Shown here: in pieces, positions 11,737 to 23,046 of the stretch
Layout: the number at the start of each line of letters is the position of its first letter
Numbering within the stretch: position 1 is the stretch's first letter
DNA from: Dugong dugon
Lineage: Eukaryota > Chordata > Mammalia > Sirenia > Dugongidae
DNA length: 64,000 nt
Direction of reading: 5' to 3'
Assembly (NCBI GenBank): GCA_030035585.1
Contig: CM057469.1
Span: 15,370,501 to 15,434,500 of the forward strand
The notes under the pieces: model-generated
The model's input: only the letters and a program-made list of their open reading frames with translations
The model's database searches: none
Told to the model about the DNA's origin: nothing
Program-made: the position numbers and the translations under genes

Positions 11737-11930
11737 GGGAGCCCTGGTGGTGCAATGGTTAAGTGCCTGGCTGCTAACTGAAAGGCTGGCGGTTCGAATC
11801 CACCCAGTGGCTGGTGGGTTCTGCTTCCATAAAGATTACAGCCTAGGAAAATTTATGGGTCAGTTCTGCTCTGTCATCCATGGGGTCGTTATGAGTCGAA
11901 ATCTATTCAACTGCACCTAGCAACAATAGT
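11737..11930 (+). mobile_element. AfroSINE copy
   Basis: It has the head gggagccctggtggtgcaat, a well-kept B box (ggttcgaatcc) and a tail ending at ctgcacctagcaacaa. It sits inside the antisense old L1. Confidence 0.85.
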
Positions 11931-12180
11931 TTTTTGTGCAGATGTAAGTTTTCACTTCTCTGGAATAAGTGTCCAGGAGTGTAACTGTTGGGCTGTATGG
12001 TAAACACATCTAAGTACTGTATGAAACACCCATACTGTATGAAACACCCATTCCAAAGTGGCTGTATCATTTTATAGTCCCGCCAGCAATACGTGTGTGA
12101 TCCAGTTTCTTTGCATCCTTGTCAGTATTTGGTGTCCTCACTATTTTTTATTGTAGCCATTCTGACTACACAGACATGTT

Positions 12181-13810
12181 TCTTAAAATTAGACGAAGAC
12201 GCACCAAAATCTTCACAGTGGTTATTAGGAGAGAGGGGGCTAATGTCACAGAGGACTTTTACTTTCTGGTTATAGATATATTTTTAGTGTTCAAATTTTG
12301 CGTGACTTAATATTGAGTTTGTAATCCAAAACACAAGAAGGATTTTTTTAAAGCGCTAACAGATGATAAGAAAGTGAAGACAATTAGGATAAACGACTCT
12401 GTAGGGGAACTTGTCCATGAAAGACGGGGGAAAATGGGGCAGTAGAAGGGAAATCATGTGGAGGGGATTTTAACATAGACTGTGGAAAGAAACCAAAGAG
12501 GAGAGGCTTGCGAAACAGGAGGATTGAGGAAATGTCTGGGTGCCGGCTCTTCTCTGTTTATCCAAAACCCTCCCTTCTCTGCCCTGCTCTGTTTCCCCAG
12601 AGACTCCATCACCAGGCTGTCTTGCCTCTAGCTTCCAGGAGTCTCCTCAGGACTAATGGGCAGGAGGAGAGAGCGACACAGGCAAGGCTAGTTATTCTCA
12701 AACACAGCCCCACCGAAGTGTACACTTAAAGATGATTAAAATGGCACATTTTAAGTCTCATGTGTATATATTTTTACCACAATAAAATAAAATAAACTGT
12801 CTTTCAGTGTTCACTATATGCCAGGAATTGGGCTAAGGGCTAGAGCCACAGCCATGAACCAAAGAGCTTCAATCAGTGCAGACGGGGTACGGATAAGCAT
12901 CGGTCGGTCCCATCAGAGGGATCTTTCCCCCTGGGCCTGGCAGTCCAGGGAACGGGGCGGTCGGGCTGCTTCACGGGTGAGAAGGAGAAGCTGCTCCAGG
13001 CAAAGTGGCTTGGGCTACAAGAAACAGGCACCTACTGGAGCACAGTTATAAGAGGGTGGGGCAAGGACCCAGGAGGCCATCTGGAGCTCTTGGATTCAAA
13101 GCGCAGGAAGCAGGTACAGCGGAACCTTAGGGACTGGGATGGGACAGGAAGGGAGGCTCCTGCTCGCTCTCTTAGGGCTTCAATTTCCTTGTGCTCTGAA
13201 GGTCTGGTGGCTGTTCCATTTAGTCCTCTCTCTTCACCAGTATCTCCTGCTTAATTTCCTCTCAAATGGCCACTGTCTGTCCTTCTTCTCTACAAAATAA
13301 TTGTTCATTTCCAGCCCTTAGTTAAAATGCACAAGCGAGAAAATCCGATTTCACAGTATATCAGATGAATTGACCTTGGGGTCAGATACCCAGGGCTGGT
13401 CCCTCAGGGGTGAGCAGGGAAGCCTCTCTGGAAGGCAGTGTGTGGGGGGCAGGCAATGGCACAGGTCCAACACAGACTCAGTATTCTTACATGCAGCAAA
13501 CTCATTACAAAGTTATCATTCCTGTAAAGTAAATTTGCATGTCTATTCTTATGTTACAGTGTCAAGGTAGAAACAGAAACTTTGGGTGGTTTTGTTGAGT
13601 TTAGAACTGAACACAAGATGCAAAATGGTAGACTGTGCACTCCCCTTTCCTCTTCTTCCTGATGCCCAGTCTCTGACATCTCCCAGTTTTTCCCCTTTCT
13701 GGAGCCTTTTTCCACCTCTCTTTCAAAACTATTCCATTCTTCTGGATTTTCTCCTGGATCCTCTCAAGTCCCTCTCCTGGATTATTTTATTTTATTTTTT
13801 TAATTCCTCC
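12181..13810. other. Intergenic sequence with small old repeat fragments
   Basis: No gene is seen. At about 12700-12798 the sequence gtacacttaaagatgatt through accacaataaaa is an old L1 3' end on the + strand. At about 12800-12900 (tatgccaggaattgggc) and 13040-13100 there are pieces resembling the ancient unnamed repeat. The rest is unassigned, and the right end is T-rich next to the RTE start. Confidence 0.4.
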
Positions 13811-14002
13811 TCCCCACCACTCGTTTGTCACTCTGTGGTGGCTTGTGTGTTGCTGCAATGCTGGAAGCTATACCACCAGTATTTCAAATACCATCAGGGT
13901 CACCCATGGTGGATAGGTTTCAATGGAGGGTCTAGACTAAAACAGACTAGGAAGAAGGACCCGGCAATCTACTTCTGAAAAAAACTGACTGGTGAAAACA
14001 TT

Positions 14003-15095
14003 ATGGATAACCATGGAACATTGTCTGATACAGTGCTGGAAGATGAGCCCCTCAGGTTGGAAGTCACTCAAAATTCAATTGGGGAAGAGCTGCCTCCTCA
14101 AAGTAGAGTCGACCTTAATGATGTGGATGGAGTGAAGCTTTCAGGACCTTCATTTGCTGATGTGGCACAACTCAAACTGAAAACAAACAGCTGCAAACAT
14201 CCATTAATAATTGAAATGTGGAATATAGAAATATGAATCAAGGAAAATCAGAAGTTGTCAAAAATGAAATGGAAGGCTTGAAGGTTGATATTCTAAGCAC
14301 TGTGAGCTGAAATGGATATTGGCCATTTTGAATCAGACAGTCATATGGTCTACTATGCCAGGAATGACAAATTGAAGAGAAACAGTGTGGCATTCATTGT
14401 CAAAAAGAACATTTCAAGATCCATCCTAAAGTACAATGCTGTCAGTGACGGGATAATATCCATATGCCTGCAAGGAAGACCAGTTAATGTGACTATTATT
14501 CAAATTTACACACCAACCACTAATGCTGAAGATGAAGAAACTGAAGATTTTTACCAACTTCTGCAGTCTGAAACTGATCAAACATGCAGTCAAGATGCAT
14601 TGATAATTACTGGTGGTTGGAATGTGAAAGCCAAAAACAAAGAAGTATCAGTATTTGGAAAATATCGCCTCAGTGATAGAAACGACGCTCTTGATCCCAT
14701 GATAGAATACTGCAAGACCAGTGACCTATTCACTGAAAATATTTTTTCAACAATGTAAACAGTGACTATACACATGGACCTCACCCGATGGAATACAGAG
14801 GAATCAAATCCACTACGCCTATGGAAAGAGACAATGGAGAAGCTCAATATCATTAGTTGGAACAAGGCCAGGGGCTGATTGTGGAACAGACCATCAATTG
14901 TTCATATGCAAGTGCAGCTGAAGCTGAAAAAAATTAGAACAAGTCCACGAGAGCCAAGGTATGACCTTGACTGTATCCCACCTGAATTTAGAGATCATCT
15001 CAAGAATAGATCTGATGTATTGAGCAGTGATGACTGAAGACCAGACAAGTTGTGGAATGACATCAAAGACATTATACGTGAAGAAAGCAAGAAGT
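14003..15095 (+). pseudogene. RTE endonuclease-domain remnant
   Basis: This is the first half of the RTE polyprotein. The best open part (14312-14758, 148 codons) shows an APE-type endonuclease core: VTIIQIYTPTTNAEDEE, then ITGGWNVKAKN, then a segment ending SDLFTENIF. In active RTE and BovB proteins the second motif is GDWN; here the aspartate is replaced by glycine. Stops and frame changes before and after show it is dead. It would have nicked target DNA to prime reverse transcription. Confidence 0.82.
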
Positions 15096-15114
15096 CATTA
15101 AAAATACAAGAAAG

Positions 15115-16090
15115 AGGGGCAGGGCCAAGATGGCAGAGTAGTCAGATGCTTCCTGTGGTCCCTCTTATAACAAAGACCCAAAAAAACAAGTAAATCGACG
15201 ATATACGACAATCTAGAAGCCCTGAACATCAAAGGCAAAGTTGAGGAACTGGACTGAGCAGAAGGAGAAGTGAGAGATGCTTCAGAAGCAGCAAGGAGTT
15301 GCCAGACCTGACCCAGTGGGAACCAGCGCACTGCAGGCTGGATTAGCAGTTAGGCAGGCAGTGGCACTCCGGATGCATTTTCCACATTGGGAGAAACCAA
15401 GTGGCAGAGAGTCTACTCAACCCTCTAGAACTAGTGAAAAGCGGCACTCAATTGGCAAAAGATAAGTACATGCGTCTAACCTACTGCACGGATCAAAACA
15501 CACCCCCTTTGGGAAAAACCTCTCTCCGATTTATCTGCCCCTTCCCCACTCTGCACTTATCCTGGCTGGCTTCAGCAATTGCCGCATCCCCTGGGCCAGA
15601 AGTAGGACCCGTCACCCACCCAGAGACATTGTTCCAGCCTTGGAGAGGGAACAAATTAATAAACAGGGAAAAAATAATCTGCCAGCTCCCCTAAGCCCAG
15701 AACATAAGGTAGGCACAGCTCCTTTGCCTAGTCACAGGCATAAGGGGTCCATGGACTTTGAATGCCTTTCATCCCTGCATAGACCTGTGTGGGCCCATTT
15801 CAACAGCGTAAGCCCTCATTAGCACAGTACAACGGGGTATACACCTGAAGCCTAGGACTGTATGTAGGTGAGAGCCTGCACCACACACATGGTGACCAAC
15901 TTGACCACCTGGACACCTGAGCTGAATCCATACAAGAAAAGTAAATGGACTCTTGGGCTCACCTACCTAGTAAAAGATCTAACCACCTAGTGACAGGATG
16001 TTAGAGCTTCAAAGGAACCAATAATCAAACTAGCTCATAAAAGCAGCCTATTAGGGCATATCAAAAGGAAACAAAACAAGAAGCTAGGAC
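15115..16090 (+). promoter_or_regulatory. L1 5' UTR (internal promoter region)
   Basis: The region between the L1 start and ORF1 is about 1 kb and non-coding. In L1 elements this region carries the internal RNA polymerase II promoter. The motif caagatggc at the very start (about 15126-15134) is the classical YY1-binding position of L1 5' ends. Activity is inferred from family knowledge only. Confidence 0.6.
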
Positions 16091-16093
16091 ACA

Positions 16094-17809
16094 GTGAGCA
16101 AACATAAAATAACTAAATATAATAACTTATTGATGGCTTGGAGACAACAGTCAATATCAAATCACATAAAGAGGCAGACCATGTTGGCTTCAGCAAGCTC
16201 CCCAAACAAAGATTTAAGAAGTCTTCTGGAGGAAGAGAACTTCTTGGAATCACCAGAGATAGAATACAAAAGATTAATATGCAGGACTCTTCAAGAGATC
16301 AGACAAAATGCAGAACAAGCCAAGGAACTCACAGACAAAGCAACAGAGGAACTTAAGAAGATTATAGAAGAGCATAATGACAAATTTAACAGGCTGCAAG
16401 AATACATAGAGAGACAGCAAACAGAAATCCAGAAAATTAACAATAAAATTTCAGAATAAGACAACTCAATAGAAAGTCATAGGAGTAGAATTGAGGCAAT
16501 GGAAGTCAGAATAGTGAGATAGAAGATAAAGCACTTGACATCAATTTATTTGAGGAAAAATCAGATAAAAGAATTTTAAACAATGAAGAAACCCTAAGAA
16601 TTATGTGGGACTCTATCTAAAGGAATAACCTACGAGTGATTGGAGTACCAGAATGGGGGTGGGGGGCATATAACAGAAAATACAGAGAGAACTGATGAAA
16701 ATTTGTTGGCAGAAAACTTCCCTGACATCATGAAAGATGAGAAGACACCTATTCAAGGTGCTCATCGAACCCCACACAAAGCAGATCCCAAAAGAAAGTC
16801 ACCAAGACATATTATAATCAAACTTGCCAAAACCAAGATAAAAAGAGATTTTTTTTTTAATTGTACTTTAGGTGAAGGTTTACTGAACAAATATTTTCTC
16901 ATTAAACAGTCAGTACACATATTGTTTTATGACATTGGTTAACAGCCCGATGACACGTCAACACACCCCCTTCTTGGCCTTGGAGGACCTTTTTTTTATT
17001 TTTTATTTTTTTGGTGAAAAGATACACCATTTCAAAAATTTCTACATGTACACTTCAGTGACATCAATTACGTTCTTCCAGTTGTGCTGCTATTCTCACT
17101 TTAGATGAAGGTTTACAGAACAAAATAGTTTCTCATTAAACAATTAGTATACATATTGCCCTACGACAATGGTTAAGAACCCCACTACATGTCAACACTG
17201 TCCTTACTCAACTTTGGGTTCCCTATCACCAGCTTTCCTGTCCCCTTCTGCCTTCTAGTCCTTGTCCCTGGACTGCTGTGCCTCATTAGTTCATTAGTCC
17301 CGTTTTGTTTTATGGGCTGCCCAATCCCCGGCTGAACCGTGAACCTCGGAAGTGACTTTACCACTGAGCTAAAAGGGTGTCCAGGAGCCATACTCTCGGG
17401 TTTCTCCAGTCTCTGTCAAGGCAATAAATCTGGTCTTTTTATTCTACATCCTTCTCCAGCTCTGTCCGGAACCCCCTGTTGCGATCCTGGTCAGAGCAAT
17501 CATAAAGAGAGAATTTTAAGAGCAGATAGGGATAAGCGAAAAGTCATCTACAAAGGAGAGTCAATAAGACTAAGCTCAGACTACTCAGCAGAAACCATGC
17601 AGGCAAGAAGGCAATGGGATAACATATGTAAAGACTTGAAGGAAAAAAATTGCCAGCCAAGAATTATATATCCAGTAAAACTGTCTCTCAAATATGATGG
17701 TGAAAGTAGGGCATTTTCAGATAAACAGAAGTTTAGAGAATTTGCAAAAACCAAACCAAAATTACAAGAAATACTAAAGGGAGTCCTCTGGTTAGAAAAT
17801 CAATAATAT
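16094..17809 (+). pseudogene. L1 ORF1 remnant (RNA-binding protein), split by an insertion
   Basis: The N-terminal coiled coil is at 16094-16459 (heptad-like run KATEELKKIIEEHNDKF). Next come a stop and frame loss, the RRM segment at about 16700-16840 (ENFPDIMKDEKTPIQ, then SPRHIIIKLAKTK), a 653-bp antisense L1 piece, and the C-terminal domain at 17513-17806 (GESIRLSSDYSAETMQARRQ, QPRIIYPVKLSLKYDG). The expected initiator is GTG (16094) rather than ATG. ORF1p normally coats L1 RNA as a trimer. Confidence 0.85.
16849..17501 (-). mobile_element. Antisense L1 3' fragment inside L1 ORF1
   Basis: It begins with a T run and then ttgtactttaggtgaagg, the reverse of the local L1 3' end. A second similar tail (17098 onward) follows an unrelated-looking piece at about 16976-17092. 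The words ataaaaagaga (16838-16848) and ataaagagaga (17502-17512) are the target duplication with one change. It falls between the RRM and C-terminal domain of ORF1. Confidence 0.78.
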
Positions 17810-18249
17810 CAGATAACAACCCAAGACTAGAACACAGGACAGAGCAACCAGATATCAACCCGGATAGGGAAGTCACAAAAATAAATCAAAGCTAAAACAC
17901 TGTAAGTAGGGAAACAGAGATGTCAATATGTAAAAGATTACAACACTAAAACAAAAAGGAGTGACTAAAAATTGTGGCATAGATCTTTCATACAAAGAGG
18001 AAGTCAAGGCGATATAAAGAAATAAAAGAGTGGATTAAACTTAGAAAAATAGGGGTAGATATTAAGGTAACCACAAAGGAAACTAACAATCCTACACATC
18101 AAAACAAAAAACAAGAAAAAACATAAAGAGTCAGCAAATACAAAATCAACAACAATGAAAAAGATGAAAATACGTAAAGAAAAACAACTCAGCACAGAAA
18201 ATTAAGTGGAACAAGGAAACTGTCAACAACATAAAAAAAAGACATCAAA

Positions 18250-21200
18250 ATGACAGCACTAAACTCATACCTGTCAGTAATTACGCTGAATGTAAATGGA
18301 CTAAATGCACCGATAAAGAGACAGAGAGTGGCAGATTGGATTAAAAAAACATGATCTGTCTATATGCTGCCTACAAGAGACACACCTTAAACTTAAAGAT
18401 ACATACACACTAAAACTCAAAGGATGGAAGAATATACATCAAGAAAACAACACTCAAAAAAGAGCAGAAGTGGCAATATTAATCTCTGACAAAATAGACT
18501 TTAAAGTAAAATCCATCACAAAGGATAAGGAAGGACACCGTATAATGATTAAAGGGTCAATACACCAGGAGGACACAACCATAATAAATATTTATGCACC
18601 CAATGAGAGGGCTCCAAAATATATAAAACAAACTCTAACGGCATTTAAAAGAGAGAGAGACAGCTCCACGGTAATAGTAGGAGACTTCAACACACCATTT
18701 TCGATGAAGGATGGAATATTCAGAAAGAAGCTCAATAAAGACACGGAAGATCTAAATGCCACAATCAACCAGCTTGATCTCATAGATATATACAGAACAC
18801 TCCACCCAACAGTAGCCAAGTATACTTTCTTTTCCAATGCACATGGAACATTCTCCAGAATAGACCACACATGTGGCCATAAAGCAAGCCTTAACAGAAT
18901 CCAAAGCATCTTTTCTGACTATAAAGCCATAAAAGTAGAAATCAATAACAGAAAAAGCAAGGAAAAAAAATCAAACACATGGAAACTGAATGACACGTTG
19001 CTCAAAAACTACTGGGTTATGGAAGAAATTAAGAACGAAATAAAGAAATTCACAGAATCAAATGAGAATGAAACACATTCTACCAGAACCTTTGGGACAC
19101 AGCAAAGGCAGTACTCAGAGGTCAATTTATAGCAATAAATGCCCACATCCAAAAAGAAGAAAGGGTCAAAATCAAAATATTAATGCTACAACTTGAACAA
19201 ACAGAAAGAGAGCAGCAAAAGATGCCCTTGGGCACCAGAAGAGAGCAAATAATAAGAATCAGAGCAGAATTAAATGAAATAGAGAATAGAAAAACAACTG
19301 AAAGAGTTAACAAGACCAAAAGCTAGTTCCTTGAAAAGATCAACAAAATCGATAAACACTGGCCAAACTGACAAAAACAGGAGAGGAAGCAAATAAACTG
19401 AGTAAGAAATGAGATGAGTGGTATCACAACAGACCCAACTGAAATTAAAAGAATCATACCAGAATACTATGAAAAATTGTACTCTAACAAATTTGAAAAC
19501 CTAGAGGAAATGGACAAATTTCTAGAAACACACTATCTACCTAAACTAACACAAACAGAGGTAGAACAACTAAATAAACCTATAACAAAAGAAGAGATTA
19601 AAAAGGTAGTTTAAAAAACTGCCAATGGAAAAAAGCCCTGGCCCGGACATTTTCACTGGAGAATTATACCAAACTTTCATAGAAGAGTTAATATCACTAC
19701 TACTAAAGGTATTTCAGAGCATAGAAGAGAATGGAATACTCCCAAGCTCATTCTATGAAGCCAGCATAGCCCTGATACCAAAACCAGGTAAAGACACCAC
19801 AAAAAAAGAAAACTACAGGCCAATATCCCTCATGAACATACAAGCAAAAATCCTCAAAGAAATTCCAGCCAACAGAATTCAACAATATATCAAAAAAAAA
19901 AAAAAAAAAATTCACCATAATCAAGTGGGATTTATACCAGGTATGCAGGTAATGGTTCAACATTAGAAAAACAATCAATGTAATCCATCACATAAATAAA
20001 ACAAAAGACAGGAACCACATGATCTTATCAATCAATGCAGAAAAGGCATTTGACAAAGTCCATCACCAATTCATGAAGAAAAATCTCAGCAAAATGGAAT
20101 AGAAGAGAAATTCTTCAACACAATTAAGGGCATTTAAACAAAGCCAACAGCCAACATCATCCTAAATGGAGAGACTTTGAAAGCATTCCCCTGGAGAATG
20201 GGAACCAGACAAGGATGCCCTTTATCACCACTCTTATTCAACATTGTGCTGGAGGTCCTAGCCAGAGCAATTAGGCTAGAAAAAGAAATAAAGGGCATCC
20301 AAATTGGTAGGGAAGAAATCAAAGTATCTCTATTTGCAGATGATATGATCTTATACACAGAAAACCCCAAAGAATCCACAAGAAAACTACTGGAACTAAT
20401 AGAAGATTTCAGCAAAGTTTCAAGATACAAGATAAACATACAAAAATCAGTTGGATTCCTTTACATCGACAAAGAGAACCTCAAAGAGGAAATCACCAAA
20501 TCAATACCATTTACTATAGCCCCCAAGAAGATAAAATACTTAGGAATAAATCTAACCAGAGACGTAAAAGATCTATACGATGAAAACTACAAAACACTAC
20601 TTCAAGAAACCAAAAGAGACCTATGTAAGTGGAAAAACATACCTTGCTCATGGATAGGAAGACTCAACATTGTGAAACTGTCAATTCTATACAAAGCAAT
20701 CTACAGATACAACCCAATCTCGATCCAAATTCCACTGGCATTTTTTAATGAGATGGAGAAACAAATCACCAGCTTCATACAGAAAGGGAAGAGGCCCCGG
20801 ATAAGTAAAGCGTTAGTCAAGAAGAAGAACAAAGTGGGAGGCCTCATACTACCTGATTTTAGAAACTATTATACTGCCACGATACTGTTGTACTGGTACA
20901 ACAACAGATACAGAGACCAATGGAACAGAATTGAGAATCCAGACATAAATTCATCCACCTATGAGCAGCTGATATTGGACAAAGGCCCAAAGTCTGTTAA
21001 CTGGGGAAAAGACAGTCTCTTTAACAAATGGTGCTGGCATAACTGGATATCCATCTGCAAAAAAACTGAAACAAGACTCATACCTCACACCATGTACAAA
21101 AACTAACTCAAAACCAATCAAAGACTTAAATATAAAATCAAAAACAATAAAGATCTTGGAAAAAAATAGGGACAATGCTAGGAGCCCTAATACATGGCAT

Positions 21201-22045
21201 AAACACAATATGAACCATAAGTAACAATGCACAAGCACTAGAAGAGAGACTAGGTAACTGGGAGCTCCTAAAAATCAAACACTTATACTCATCAAAAGAC
21301 TTCACAAAAAGAGTCAAAAGACAACCTACAGACTGGGAAAAAATTTTTGGCGACGACAACTCCGATCAGCATCTAATCTGTAAAATCTATAAGATACTGC
21401 AAAACCTCAACAACAAAAAGACAAACAACCCAATTAAAAAATGGACGAAGGATATGAACAGGCACTTCACCAAAGAAGACATTCAGGTGGCTAACAGATA
21501 CTTGAGGAAATGCTCACGATCATTAGCCATCAGGGAAATGCAAATCAAAACTGCAATGCGATACCATCTCACTCCAACAAGGCTAGCATTAATTCAAATA
21601 ACACAAAATAATAAATGTTGGACAGGTTGTGGATAGACTGGAACACTTATACACTGTTGGTGGGAATGTAAAATGGTACAACAACTTTGGAAATCGATTT
21701 GGCGCTTCCTTTAAAAACTAGAAATAGAAGTACCATACGATCCAGCTATCTCCTTGGAATATATCCTAGAGAAATAAAAGCCATCACATGAATAGATATA
21801 TGTACACCCATGTTCATTGCAGCACTGTTCACAATAGCAAAAAGATGGAAACAACCTAGGTGCCCATCGATGGACGAATGGATAAATAAATTATGGTATA
21901 TTCACACAATGGAATACTATGCAATGATAAAGAACAAAGATGAATCCATGAAGCATCCCATAACATGGAGGAATCTGGAAGGCATTATGCTGAGTGAAAT
22001 TAGTCAATTGCAAAAGGACAAATATTGTATAAGACCATTATTATA
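18250..22045 (+). pseudogene. L1 ORF2 remnant, full extent (endonuclease and reverse transcriptase)
   Basis: The ATG at 18250 starts MTALNSYLSVITLNVNGLN, the usual ORF2 opening. The endonuclease follows, mainly open at 18470-19132, with IINIYAPNERAPKY, VGDFNTPF and RIDHTCGHKAS. The last catalytic motif reads SDYKAI, where SDH is normal, so the histidine is lost. Reverse transcriptase motifs include [14 protein letters not shown] and an intact active-site box FADDMILY. The C-terminal segment is at about 21450-22045. Frameshifts occur near 18345, 19130, 20096, 21062 and 21166. The length of 3.8 kb is normal for ORF2. Confidence 0.88.
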
Positions 22046-23046
22046 AGAACTCAAGAAAAGGTTTAGACCAGAAGAAAACATTCTTTGATGGTTATGAGGA
22101 TGGGGAGGGAGGGAGAGGGGTATTCACTAACTAGATAGCAGACAAGAATTATCTTAGGTGAAGGGAAGGACAACAGACACTACAGGGGTAGTCAGCACAA
22201 CTGGGCTAAACCAAAAGCTAAAAAGTTTCCTTAATACAACCAAACACTTCAAGGGACAGAATAGCAGGGATGGGGGATCTGGGGACCATGATTTCAGGGG
22301 ACATCTAGGTCAAATGGCATAACAAAGTTTATTAAGAAAATGTTCTGCATCCCACTTTGGTGAGTGGCGTCTGAGGTCTTAAATGCTAGCCAGCGGCCAT
22401 CTAAGATGCATCAATTCGTCCCAACCCACCTGGAGCAAAGGAGCATGAAGAACACCAAAGACACAAGTGAATTATTACCCGAGAAACAGAAAGGGCCACA
22501 TAAACCAGAGACTTTATCAGCCTGAGACCAGAAGAACTAGACAGTGCCTGGCTACCACCAGTGACTGCCCTGACAGAGAACACAACAGAGAGTCCCTGAC
22601 GGAACAGGAGAAAAGTGGGGTGCAGATCTCAAGTTCTAGCAAAAAGACCAAACTAAATGGTTTGACTGAGAATGGAGGGACCCCAGAAGACATGGCCCCT
22701 GGAGTCTCTGTTAACCCAAAACTGAAACCATTCCCGAAGCCAACTCTTCAGACAAAGATTAGTCTGGACTATGGGACATAAAATGATACTCTTGAAGGGT
22801 GTGCTTCTTAGCTCAAGTAGACACGTGAGACTAAATGGGCAGCTCCTGGCCAGAGGCAAGATGAGAAGGCACAAAGGGACAGGAGCTGGTTGAACGGACA
22901 CGGGAAACCTGGAGTGGAAAGGAGAGTGTGCTGTCACAGTATAGGGACAGCAACTAGGGTCACATAACAATGTGTGTATAAATTTTTGTATGAGAAACTA
23001 ACTTGAACTGTAAACTTTCACTTAAAGTACAATTTAAAAAAAAAAG

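Larger units (their letters stand above)
9616..12180 (-). mobile_element. Old antisense L1, split by later insertions
   Basis: The 3' tail lies at 9616-9675 (ttattttgagataattgtta). The element resumes at 11152-12180 with gagagatcctgtataac, ggcacccactgatctg and similar words typical of L1M 3' sequence read in reverse. Between the two pieces lie unassigned DNA (9676-9937) and a sense L1 (9950-11141). An AfroSINE at 11737 interrupts the right piece. A 17-bp direct duplication (tactgtatgaaacaccc) occurs within it at about 12015-12048. Confidence 0.6.
15115..23046 (+). mobile_element. Full-length but degraded L1 retrotransposon
   Basis: It starts with gaggggcagggccaagatgg, the usual L1 5' end. 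It has about 1 kb of 5' UTR, ORF1 (16094-17809, interrupted), ORF2 (18250-about 22045), a 3' UTR (about 22046-23030) and an A-rich end. It lies within the RTE, whose sequence resumes at accaaaatgaatgtaag. The target duplication cannot be fixed because both sides are A-rich. An antisense L1 tail sits inside ORF1. All frames are broken, so it is not mobile. Confidence 0.9.

Noticed and set aside
12015-12048. 17-bp direct repeat (tactgtatgaaacaccc twice)
   Set aside because: It is a single short tandem duplication in an old L1. No sign of a functional array.
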